The notes beneath the pieces were generated by a model that worked only from the letters and a program-made list of their open reading frames with translations, had not been told where the DNA came from and made no database searches. From NCBI GenBank assembly GCA_024278215.1, contig JAJRTR010000071.1, positions 1 to 7,373 of the forward strand: a DNA stretch of 7,373 nucleotides, read 5' to 3'. Source of the DNA: a bacterium (GTDB lineage Bacteria; UBP15; UBA6099; JAJRTR01). Position numbers and translations under genes: made by a program. Of the stretch, positions 1-5,527 are shown in pieces; positions within the stretch are counted from its first letter, which is position 1, and every line of letters starts with the position of its first letter.

Positions 1-543
1 ATCCACTGGCTGCTGGAAATAATCTATCGCTTGAGTCGGGCACACCTTCGAGCATCTGCCGCACAGCATACAGTTCTCGACATCGAGAACGGCCAACTGC
101 GGAATCGCGTTCGAGAAAGGAATGGAAATGGCTTTGCGGGCCGAGAAACCGCCCTGTTCGTCGTCGTCTACATAGACGGGACAGGCATATTCGCACTGGC
201 GGCAGCCGATGCATCTGTCCGGGTCGACATAGCGAGGCCGCTGTGTTACCGACGCCTCGACACGGTCGCCTATGCGCTCGAGACTGTTCAGATCACAATA
301 AGTGAAAAGCGTGATATTATCATGATGCGCTGCTTCGGCCATTTTCGGTGTTGTAATGCAGCTTGCGCAGTCGAGGGTGGGAAACACCTTGGAAAGGCGG
401 ATCATCTTACCGCCGATGGTCGCGCTCTTCTCGACAATAGCTACCCTGTATTCCTGGTCCGCGAGGTCCAGCGCAGCCTGAAGACCGGCTATCCCGCCGC
501 CCACAACTACTGTGTCAAAATCATATACTTGCCCGGAATCCAT
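1..543 (-). CDS. hdrA: HdrA-like FAD/iron-sulfur protein, N-terminal 181 residues (cut by window start)
   Basis: Heterodisulfide reductase subunit A-type flavoprotein; the family moves electrons between ferredoxin, NADH or hydrogenase partners and disulfide or sulfur substrates, often by flavin-based bifurcation in the cytoplasm. The visible part has a dinucleotide-binding GGGIAG at residues 15-20 with the acidic E38, the HdrA signature around FPTLDCASCITTPKM (54-68, C59 and C62), and two ferredoxin-type [4Fe-4S] motifs: CIGCRQCEYACP (111-122) and CMLCGRCSKVCP (158-169). The protein begins directly with the flavin domain, so it lacks the N-terminal ferredoxin-like domain of methanogen HdrA. 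ATG start at 543 with GGAGGAA five bases upstream; a TAA abuts it, consistent with translational coupling. It follows the MvhD gene, its usual electron partner. The rest lies beyond the window, so QmoA-like or longer HdrA-MvhD fusion forms cannot be excluded. Confidence 0.93.
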   Translation of the reverse strand, partial: MDSGQVYDFDTVVVGGGIAGLQAALDLADQEYRVAIVEKSATIGGKMIRLSKVFPTLDCASCITTPKMAEAAHHDNITLFTYCDLNSLERIGDRVEASVTQRPRYVDPDRCIGCRQCEYACPVYVDDDEQGGFSARKAISIPFSNAIPQLAVLDVENCMLCGRCSKVCPTQAIDYFQQPVD

Positions 544-639
544 TTATTCCTCCATGTACGCAGTCGACTCGCGCAATGCACAGTATTTTCGCCATTCCAC
601 GCATCGACGGCATCTTCCGATAACGCAGGCCGCCCGTCA
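544..639 (-). other. Possible recoded (selenocysteine) C-terminal extension of the MvhD-like protein
   Basis: In the frame of the MvhD-like gene, the TGA at 637-639 is followed by 30 sense codons and then a TAA at 544-546 that directly abuts the hdrA ATG. The extension reads CVIGRCRRCVEWRKYC (predicted residues 139-154) and ends in a charged ESTAYMEE tail, giving four cysteines in 30 residues (C139, C144, C147, C154) with the TGA at position 135, i.e. U-x3-C-x5(4)-C-x2-C-x6-C-like spacing. MvhD-family selenoproteins are known in archaea and deltaproteobacteria. A GACGG/CCGTC stem (634-638 with 606-610) starts within the TGA, but its interior pairs poorly, so SECIS support is weak. Long open frames after stops are common at this GC, so this is a candidate, not a call. 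Confidence 0.35.
547..553 (-). promoter_or_regulatory. Ribosome binding site of the hdrA-like gene
   Basis: GGAGGAA, three bases before the TAA-ATG junction of the MvhD-extension frame and the HdrA start. It fixes the ATG at 543 as the start and lies inside the possible read-through frame of the upstream gene, as is usual for coupled genes. Confidence 0.75.
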
Positions 640-1041
640 GTTCGACGAAAAAACCGGCGGTCCAAGTTCGTTCACTATCTCGTTCATTCTGTTAACTTCG
701 TTCAGGAAAGCACGGTTGCACACCGTGCATATAGCAGTGATGCGCAGGCGTCGAATATCCAAATCCAGCTCTTTCATCAGTTTATAGACACGGTCTATCC
801 TCTGCGCGAGAGCTTTGTACGCGCCTTCGTAAGGACACTCTTCGCCGCACGACATGACGATTATCCCGCTGATGCCTTTCCTGAAACAATCGATATAGAA
901 ATGTTCCGGGAAAAGAACCGGCGCGCGCACTTTGAGTATGTAAGTGTTTGCGGGATACGTGGAATGCGACTGGCCCACCGAATCCGCGCCCGGATAGGCG
1001 CAGCTTTCAGTGGCCAGTATCAAAGTCTTGTTCTCGTTCAA
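637..1041 (-). CDS. mvhD: MvhD/FlpD-family hydrogenase iron-sulfur (delta) subunit-like protein
   Basis: Small iron-sulfur protein of the F420-non-reducing hydrogenase delta subunit family (FlpD domain), which passes electrons between a dehydrogenase or hydrogenase and HdrA. The 134 residues cover the whole domain: ESCAYPGAD (12-20) corresponds to the family's CNWCSYAGAD, and MSCGEECPYEGAYKA (63-77) to GCHIGDCHY. Cysteines are C14, C52, C65, C69, C105 and C108. The family's CC doublet near the N-terminus and the cysteine usually found in the MCSGR segment are missing, while the ICTVC pair (104-108) is an addition. The start is TTG at 1041, chosen because GGAGG sits six bases upstream and the nearby ATG (1052-1054) is out of frame. 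It lies 31 bases after the TusA gene and before the HdrA gene. The TGA stop may be recoded (see the 544-639 entry). The family call is firm; the partner enzyme is inferred. Confidence 0.88.
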   Translation of the reverse strand: MNENKTLILATESCAYPGADSVGQSHSTYPANTYILKVRAPVLFPEHFYIDCFRKGISGIIVMSCGEECPYEGAYKALAQRIDRVYKLMKELDLDIRRLRITAICTVCNRAFLNEVNRMNEIVNELGPPVFSSN

Positions 1042-1047
1042 TTTCTT

Positions 1048-1052
1048 CCTCC
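1048..1052 (-). promoter_or_regulatory. Ribosome binding site that supports the TTG start of the MvhD-like gene
   Basis: GGAGG, six bases before TTG at 1041. The ATG that overlaps this motif (1052-1054) is in another frame, so TTG is the best start. Confidence 0.7.
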
Positions 1053-1072
1053 ATCCGGTCGGAAGGCCTTCG

Positions 1073-1324
1073 TCACTTGCTTCTCTTGATGAAATGCTTG
1101 TCGTAGCCGTCCGCCTCCAGCATGCCGAGATACTCGTGGCCTACTTTGCCCGCCCAGGCGGGGAGGTCGTTTCGCGTTCCGGAATCGTTGGAATAAACCT
1201 CCAGCACTTCGCCTACTTTCACTTTGCCGATGCCCTTCTTCGCCTCCAGCAACGGCCCGGGACAGGCGCTGCCTCTCGCGTCGACTGTGCTCGATACTTC
1301 CAGTGCGTTCAAATCTTCAGACAT
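1073..1324 (-). CDS. tusA: TusA-family sulfur carrier protein
   Basis: An 83-residue cytoplasmic protein of the TusA/SirA/YedF fold, at the family's usual length. The diagnostic segment is VDARGSACPGPLLEAKKGI (14-32), in which C21 of the CPGP motif is the cysteine that carries persulfide sulfur in TusA proteins. The following VGEVLEVYSND (37-47) and DLPAWAGKVGHE (53-64) fit strand 2 and helix 2 of the fold. ATG start with AAGGAG seven bases upstream. It lies between a CoA-disulfide-reductase-like flavoprotein and the MvhD/HdrA pair, so it probably serves catabolic or redox sulfur transfer rather than tRNA thiolation; TusA in such settings passes sulfur to or from persulfide reductases or Hdr-like complexes. 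The partner assignment is inference from the operon. The symbol denotes the family, not orthology to E. coli TusA. Confidence 0.9.
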   Translation of the reverse strand: MSEDLNALEVSSTVDARGSACPGPLLEAKKGIGKVKVGEVLEVYSNDSGTRNDLPAWAGKVGHEYLGMLEADGYDKHFIKRSK

Positions 1325-1344
1325 TGTGTTTCTCCTTTTTAATT

Positions 1345-1362
1345 ATTGTTTTCAGCAACAAT
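1345..1362. repeat. Short inverted repeat between the flavoprotein and tusA genes
   Basis: ATTGTT-TTCAGC-AACAAT, six paired bases around a six-base loop. It is AT-rich and not followed by a T-run on the coding strand, so it is not a convincing terminator. It could be an mRNA processing or stability hairpin upstream of the TusA ribosome binding site. Confidence 0.3.
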
Positions 1363-1395
1363 CCTTTTACCCGTGATAAGGTGTTGGACTGCCTA

Positions 1396-2835
1396 TTATG
1401 CCTCGAGTTTTGACTTCAACTGATTGAAAAACATCATGATGTATGCGTTACTGCCGGGTTCGCCGACCATCGGCTGATGAATCCAGTTGTGTTTGGGAAG
1501 ATCATAGACAGTTTCCTTCGCGCCGATGATGTCCGCCCAGCGAGCCATGAGATCACCGAGATGCTTTTCTTCAGTGACGGCCTGGAAACCAATGATCTGT
1601 CCCTTTTTAATGCCATTCTTGTCTTCGGCGGCGGCGATCATCTTGTACCAGCCCTTTTTCGCCATAGGCGAAGCAGCCTCGGCAGTGAAAAGTTCGAGCT
1701 TCTGCGCGACAGTCCTGAGCTCTCTCGATTCCGCGAATTCCTCACCATAGCCCGCCGACCCCCAGAACAGGCCCAGAGTATGCGACATGCCGGCGCCCAC
1801 AACAGCGGGACCGTCGACCGGGGTTCCCTTTATATCCAGCGCAACCTGCGTTCCCTGTATCATCACATTGGGCAGAAGTTGCAGAAGCGTCGGCTCCGGG
1901 AACACCGCGCCTTCGAGTTCGATGAGATCGCCGATCGCATAGACATCCTCCACGCTGGTGCGGCACTGCGAATCGACCCTGACACCAGCTTTGCCCGTCT
2001 TGCATCCCACCTGTCCGGCCAGTTCCGTGTCAGGAGTCGCCCCCGCGCCTATCACTACAAGATCGGTCTCGATCGCCTCGCCGTTGACGACTATCGCACC
2101 GTCTCGAACTTCGGTGCATGGGTGACCCAGTAGAAGTTTAACTCCGTGATCTTTCAATCTCTCTTCTATCACATCAGCCATATCCTGGTCGAAAGTGGCT
2201 ATGACGTGCGGCAGAATCTCTACAAGTGTCACCTCTTTGCCGCGATCAACGAGATTCTCGAGAATCTCCAGCCCCACGAACCCGCTCCCGATTACCGCGA
2301 CTTTCGATACTTTCTCACACAGGGCATCTATTCTTTTGCCGTCCGCGAAGCTCCTGACAACAACGATATTGTCCTTGAGAGCGGCCTTGTCATAGGTGTC
2401 GCCTTTGTAGAAAACCACTTCACCCGTCGGCTCGTACTTCTCGCCTTCAGGTTTGAGAGCGCCCTTGATCGGCGGTACTGCCGCCTGCGCGCCCATCGTC
2501 AATATCAGCTTCTTATATTTCACCGTGAATTTATCGCCGGACTCTCTTAATGTTCCCTCTGCGATTCTGTTGTCATGGTCGATTCGCGTCACACGCCCCT
2601 TTATCCCCACATCGTCAAAATTGGGAACAAAATCACTGTGTGATTTCACGGCATCGTCAATGGACGGAAGAAATTTTTTCCCTATGCCATAAGGAAGATT
2701 ACAACGGCATACGACATCAAGTTCGTCGCAGACAACTTTGAAATCGCTCAACCCGTTGAACAAAAGCGCCTTGCTTGTAAATATCCCGCCCGGGCCGCCT
2801 CCGACTATCAGTATCTCCGTGTTATACTCCTTCAT
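1396..2835 (-). CDS. FAD/NAD(P)-dependent CoA-disulfide-reductase-like flavoprotein
   Basis: A 479-residue pyridine nucleotide-disulfide oxidoreductase of the CoA-disulfide reductase / NADH oxidase / persulfide reductase type. FAD-binding GGGPGG at 12-17; CRCNLPYGIG at 43-52, where C45 matches the single redox cysteine of the CxLPY motif that forms a mixed disulfide with CoA in that family; NAD-binding GSGFVG at 183-188 with E206 closing the second strand, favouring NADH; a second FAD segment VYAIGD at 298-303; then a dimerisation domain from about 345. Enzymes of this type reduce CoA disulfide, CoA persulfide or polysulfide with NAD(P)H. C43 and C36 are extra nearby cysteines, and the usual glycine after the redox cysteine is asparagine. 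First gene of the TusA-MvhD-HdrA operon, with AGGAGGGG five bases before the ATG. Substrate not determinable; NADH-dependent persulfide reduction coupled to TusA and HdrA is the likeliest role. Confidence 0.9.
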   Translation of the reverse strand: MKEYNTEILIVGGGPGGIFTSKALLFNGLSDFKVVCDELDVVCRCNLPYGIGKKFLPSIDDAVKSHSDFVPNFDDVGIKGRVTRIDHDNRIAEGTLRESGDKFTVKYKKLILTMGAQAAVPPIKGALKPEGEKYEPTGEVVFYKGDTYDKAALKDNIVVVRSFADGKRIDALCEKVSKVAVIGSGFVGLEILENLVDRGKEVTLVEILPHVIATFDQDMADVIEERLKDHGVKLLLGHPCTEVRDGAIVVNGEAIETDLVVIGAGATPDTELAGQVGCKTGKAGVRVDSQCRTSVEDVYAIGDLIELEGAVFPEPTLLQLLPNVMIQGTQVALDIKGTPVDGPAVVGAGMSHTLGLFWGSAGYGEEFAESRELRTVAQKLELFTAEAASPMAKKGWYKMIAAAEDKNGIKKGQIIGFQAVTEEKHLGDLMARWADIIGAKETVYDLPKHNWIHQPMVGEPGSNAYIMMFFNQLKSKLEA

Positions 2836-2840
2836 TTCAA

Positions 2841-2849
2841 CCCCTCCTC
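2841..2849 (-). promoter_or_regulatory. Ribosome binding site of the flavoprotein gene
   Basis: GAGGAGGGG ends five bases before the ATG at 2835; a strong match that fixes the start of the operon's first gene. Confidence 0.75.
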
Positions 2850-3001
2850 AGCCTGTTTGTATTTATTGCCCTTTCCGTTATTACCACATCCTGCGTGACA
2901 AGTGCATCGAGCGATGCCGCCGGAACTCTTTCGTCCTGCAAACCTGACGAATCCGTTTGCTCCCTTCCTGTTTTTACTTTTGTCTCAGTGTAGGAATACC
3001 G

Positions 3002-3070
3002 TTAATCATCCAGCACAACGCCTTTCGCTGTCTCTTCCCTGAAGTTTATGTCTGTAAATGTTTTTCCCAT
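3002..3070 (-). CDS. Possible 22-codon leader ORF or gene remnant
   Basis: ATG at 3070 with GGAG seven bases upstream; the peptide begins MGKTFTDINFREETAKGVV and stops at TAA. The sequence recalls the N-terminal strand and helix of thioredoxins, but no WCGPC motif follows in any frame. In the same frame past the TAA there are 54 further sense codons, ending in a TGA that sits one base before the flavoprotein ATG; this may be chance or a decayed gene of 78 codons. It could also act as a leader peptide for the redox operon. Confidence 0.2.
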   Translation of the reverse strand: MGKTFTDINFREETAKGVVLDD

Positions 3071-3091
3071 TATTTTTCTCCATCTTCCTTC

Positions 3092-3108
3092 ATTCACTCA
3101 TAGTGAAT
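3092..3108. promoter_or_regulatory. Operator-like inverted repeat upstream of the redox operon
   Basis: ATTCACT-CAT-AGTGAAT, a perfect 7+7 inverted repeat with a 3-base centre, typical in size for a dimeric repressor site. On the minus strand it overlaps TATGAG (3097-3102), which lies 15 bases after TTGGCA (3118-3123), a weak promoter match with short spacing. The position, about 260 bases before the first gene of the operon, would suit control of that operon. Confidence 0.35.
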
Positions 3109-3235
3109 CAATACTTTTGCCAACCTCGCCATCTATGAATATTTTTACCGGCATGGAAGAATAATACTTGTAAAATATGGGATATTTAATTATTATGGCT
3201 GCTTATTCAACTGTATTTTTATGAACAACCCAATT

Positions 3236-3279
3236 AAGTAACGTTACTTCTTGTAAGGTAACGCTATATGTGCGTTACC
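3236..3279. promoter_or_regulatory. Cluster of TAACG palindromes
   Basis: AAGTAACGTTACTT at 3236-3249 is a perfect 14-bp palindrome. Seven bases later GGTAACG (3257-3263) and CGTTACC (3273-3279) form an inverted repeat around nine bases. The same half-site, GTAACG, therefore occurs four times in 44 bases. It could be a multi-site operator or an RNA hairpin. No regulator gene is in the window. Confidence 0.4.
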
Positions 3280-3296
3280 AGTTGCGTTCCTATTGT

Positions 3297-3439
3297 TGAT
3301 TCGTGTGTAAAAAGTCACGGATGACATTTGTCAATAGACAATAAGCAACAATAGCGAACTCGCGAATAGTGTTTTTGTGCATTTCCGCCGACTTTAACAA
3401 CAACGGCTGAATTAAAAATGACTTATTACACACGAATCA
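3297..3439. repeat. 143-bp inverted-repeat structure (MITE-like)
   Basis: Arms of 21 bases at 3297-3317 and 3419-3439, both reading TGATTCGTGTGTAA then AAGTCA in inverted orientation with one mismatch, enclose 101 bases without a gene. The interior contains a small TTGTC-AATA-GACAA hairpin. Size and shape fit a miniature inverted-repeat element, but only one copy is seen and no clear target duplication is present. Its ends differ from those of the 180-bp element beside it. Confidence 0.45.
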
Positions 3440-3443
3440 TTGT

Positions 3444-3475
3444 TGAGCCGATTGTAAAATTATGTTCGTAGCGAG
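3444..3475 (-). repeat. Partial copy of the 180-bp repeat element, opposite orientation
   Basis: TGAGCC-ATTG-AAAATTATGTTCG-AGCGAG matches the reverse complement of the right end of the complete element (about 3720-3750) with three mismatches, then diverges. Farther on, 3554-3567 (TTTCGTTCAACCTC) matches 3709-3722 of the complete element with one mismatch and abuts its left end. These look like remnants of older copies into or beside which the complete copy inserted. Confidence 0.5.
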
Positions 3476-3570
3476 ACAGAGCAGACTTTTGCAAGCTGCT
3501 ATGAGGATAACGAATAGATCGGGTAATTTTTACGCATTCCGTAAGGAGCAGTTTTTCGTTCAACCTCTAT

Positions 3571-3750
3571 TGAGCCAATTGCAAAATTCTGATTCGGCTA
3601 CAGTCGGCTGCAATTGTCAATAGCTGCGTTGTCGGCACAAAATCTTCCTCAACGTACTCTGCAAGTACGCCTGCGGTGATTTTGCACCTCCGCCTTGCTT
3701 CTGAATAATTTCGTTCGACCTCGCTTCGAACATAATTTTGCAATTGGCTC
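3571..3750 (+). mobile_element. Complete 180-bp non-autonomous repeat element with terminal inverted repeats
   Basis: Ends carry a perfect 17-base inverted repeat, GAGCCAATTGCAAAATT, at 3572-3588 and 3734-3750. TAT occurs on both outer flanks (3568-3570 and 3751-3753), a possible target duplication. The centre has a hairpin, GTACT-CTGCA-AGTAC (3654-3668), within outer AAAATC/GATTTT arms (3639-3644, 3678-3683), and a second hairpin GTTCGA/TCGAAC lies at 3713-3731. A second copy starts at 7233. It encodes no transposase, so it would need one in trans. On the minus strand it has an uninterrupted reading frame shared with the other copy, which may reflect structure rather than coding. Confidence 0.7.
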
Positions 3751-5507
3751 TATTTTATTATTACGTTGAAGTTGACGGTGCCGGAGGCTGACCGCGGGAT
3801 GTTGGAGATGGCGCATTCGACGCGGTCGGGGGAGGTTTTCGCGGCGCAGTTGTCGCCGTCTGATGTGCCGTCGCCCTGTGCGACGTTGTCGAGTTCGATG
3901 GTGCCGGTTTCGTAACCTGTGTCCGGCGGGATGTATCCGATTATGACAGCGTTCGATGCGTGGCAGAGCGAGGGCGAGTTTTCGTAATAAATGGAATATG
4001 ATACGCGGGCTCCGGGTATCGGGTCACTGCCGCCGAGCGGGTCCTGTATGTTCGAGACCGATTGTGTAATGGAGAGGTCGGGTACGCATGTCGGCGCGGT
4101 TGCAAGCTCGACGGTGTTTGTTTCTTCGTTGCCGAGCGCGTTTTCCGCACGAACGACGATGTAGTAGACCTGATCATTCGTGAGACTGGTGATGTAAGTT
4201 GATGTAGCCGATGTTGTTGCGAAAGGCGGGGACGCGAAATTCTGGCCCGCACTTGTCGTTGCCGAATAAATGTTGTAGGTGATGGGCGGTGATGAGTCGA
4301 CTGCCTCGGACCATGAAAGCTGAAGCGTTCCGCCCTGCATGGTGTCGGCAATAGTGGAGATACCCCCGAAAGTGGGAGTGCCGGTGTTTTTGATAACGTA
4401 GAAAACCGGGCCTGATTCAGCGCTGTTTTCCGCCATGTCGAACGCGCGCGTGGATACGTAACTCGTGCCTTCCGGGAGTGCTGTCCATACGGCCGCGGGC
4501 AGTGCCCAATCGGTTGCGTATGTGTTGGTGGCAATCGCGTTCGCGGCGTCTGTCCAGTCGGCAATATCGCCGCAATTGGAGTTTGTCGAGCAGGCGCGCA
4601 CCTGGAACCTGTCGAGCGTCGAGCCGCCCGAGTCGCTGAAATCGACGTCATATAGAGCGACATTCGAGGACCGTGCCGTGTCGTCTCCCGACTGGTTGTC
4701 GGCGATTTCGGGCGCAATGCTGTCTATGAGTATGCCGTCGGATACTGTCGGGGTCGAGAAAAGGCCGACTCCGTCTTCAGCTTTGACGCTTACGTAATAT
4801 GTATTACCGTCGGAAAGCGACAGCGAGGAATTTGTGAACACTGTGGTGTCGCTTGCGAGGGATGTCCAGCTTACAACGTCCGAAGCGCCGGCTGTTGTGC
4901 CGATGCTGTAGTAATAGGCGGCGATGCCTGTGCCTGTATCGGCTGAAGCGGACCAGTTTGCCGATAGTGTCGTTGTGGATGAAGCGTAATCCATGTCGGC
5001 ACCGATGCCGTCGTTGACCGCGGCGATCTGATCGGGAGGCGTAGCGTCGGAGGTGGTCGAGAAGTTGACGACGGGCGACGGGCTGCTTGTGCTGTCGAAT
5101 TCGTTGAGCGCGCGCGAGGTAACTGTGTGCGAACCGGTTGTGAGTGAGCTTGTCGCATATTCCCAGGTATCGAAATTCGTGCCTGTGTCGGTCACGCTGA
5201 TCCACGGGCCGCTGTCGATGCTGATCTGAACGTCGGCTACGGCTCCGTTGGACGATGCCGATGTACCGTATATTGTGACGGTGCTTGTGCTGAAAGCAAA
5301 ACCGTCCGAGGGTGATGTGATCGCGGATGTCACCATGCCGGTGTCGTCGATACTGATGGTGATGGTGATGGATTCGGTCGCGTTGCCGGATGAGGGGACC
5401 GTGCCTCCCGCGTGTACCGTTCGAGTTGCGAACATGAACAGGCAAAGCACGGCAGCGAGCGCTGCGATATGCGCTGTTTTAACCGTTTTAAACATCCTGT
5501 TCGTCAT
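3750..5507 (-). CDS. Exported multi-domain Ig/FN3 protein with DUF11-like C-terminus
   Basis: 585 residues. Residues 1-33 are a signal peptide (basic start, hydrophobic 13-27, TVHA before GG). A short GNATESITITISID segment (41-54) resembles the N-terminus of the 190-residue protein of this cluster. Then come an Ig-like domain (about 62-150), a fibronectin III-like domain (155-262), a third beta-sandwich (264-373) with cysteines C306 and C312, another FN3-like domain (376-472), and a DUF11-like domain (474-585) that opens PDLSITQSVSN and has YSIYYENS near 504-511. Ser, Thr, Asp and Gly are abundant; no enzyme motif or sorting signal is visible. This fits a surface adhesin or structural protein. 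The ATG lies 20 bases after the preceding gene, with only a weak GGA upstream. The TAG stop is formed at the border of the repeat element, so the natural C-terminus may have been altered. Exact function unknown. Confidence 0.82.
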   Translation of the reverse strand: MTNRMFKTVKTAHIAALAAVLCLFMFATRTVHAGGTVPSSGNATESITITISIDDTGMVTSAITSPSDGFAFSTSTVTIYGTSASSNGAVADVQISIDSGPWISVTDTGTNFDTWEYATSSLTTGSHTVTSRALNEFDSTSSPSPVVNFSTTSDATPPDQIAAVNDGIGADMDYASSTTTLSANWSASADTGTGIAAYYYSIGTTAGASDVVSWTSLASDTTVFTNSSLSLSDGNTYYVSVKAEDGVGLFSTPTVSDGILIDSIAPEIADNQSGDDTARSSNVALYDVDFSDSGGSTLDRFQVRACSTNSNCGDIADWTDAANAIATNTYATDWALPAAVWTALPEGTSYVSTRAFDMAENSAESGPVFYVIKNTGTPTFGGISTIADTMQGGTLQLSWSEAVDSSPPITYNIYSATTSAGQNFASPPFATTSATSTYITSLTNDQVYYIVVRAENALGNEETNTVELATAPTCVPDLSITQSVSNIQDPLGGSDPIPGARVSYSIYYENSPSLCHASNAVIIGYIPPDTGYETGTIELDNVAQGDGTSDGDNCAAKTSPDRVECAISNIPRSASGTVNFNVIIK

Positions 5508-5527
5508 AAATCGTCCAAATGTTCAAA

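Larger units (their letters stand above)
2836..3749. other. Intergenic region of about 900 bases without a convincing gene
   Basis: AT-rich compared with its neighbours. From low to high coordinates it holds the operon leader with a 22-codon ORF, an operator-like inverted repeat with a weak promoter match, a cluster of TAACG palindromes, a 143-bp inverted-repeat structure, a partial copy and a full copy of a mobile-type repeat. No tRNA, rRNA or CRISPR pattern is seen. The stacking of at least two repeat families suggests an insertion-tolerant spacer between two operons. Confidence 0.7.

Noticed and set aside
1053-1075. Recoding of the TGA that ends TusA
   Set aside because: The frame beyond it meets another TGA after 20 codons inside the MvhD gene, and TusA is already full length.
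31-1089. Long plus-strand open frame of 352 codons across the HdrA and MvhD genes
   Set aside because: It is antisense to two genes with clear iron-sulfur and flavin motifs and its own translation shows no recognisable pattern; an effect of codon bias on the opposite strand.
1477-2133. Plus-strand open frame of 218 codons over the flavoprotein gene
   Set aside because: Antisense shadow of a gene with unambiguous FAD and NAD motifs.
3236-3439. CRISPR array in the repeat-rich gap
   Set aside because: Repeats are inverted and irregularly spaced; there are no equal spacers or cas genes.
4804-5445. Minus-strand frame rich in His and Arg inside the Ig/FN3 gene
   Set aside because: Out-of-frame reading of Ser/Thr/Asp-rich codons; composition bias, not a gene.
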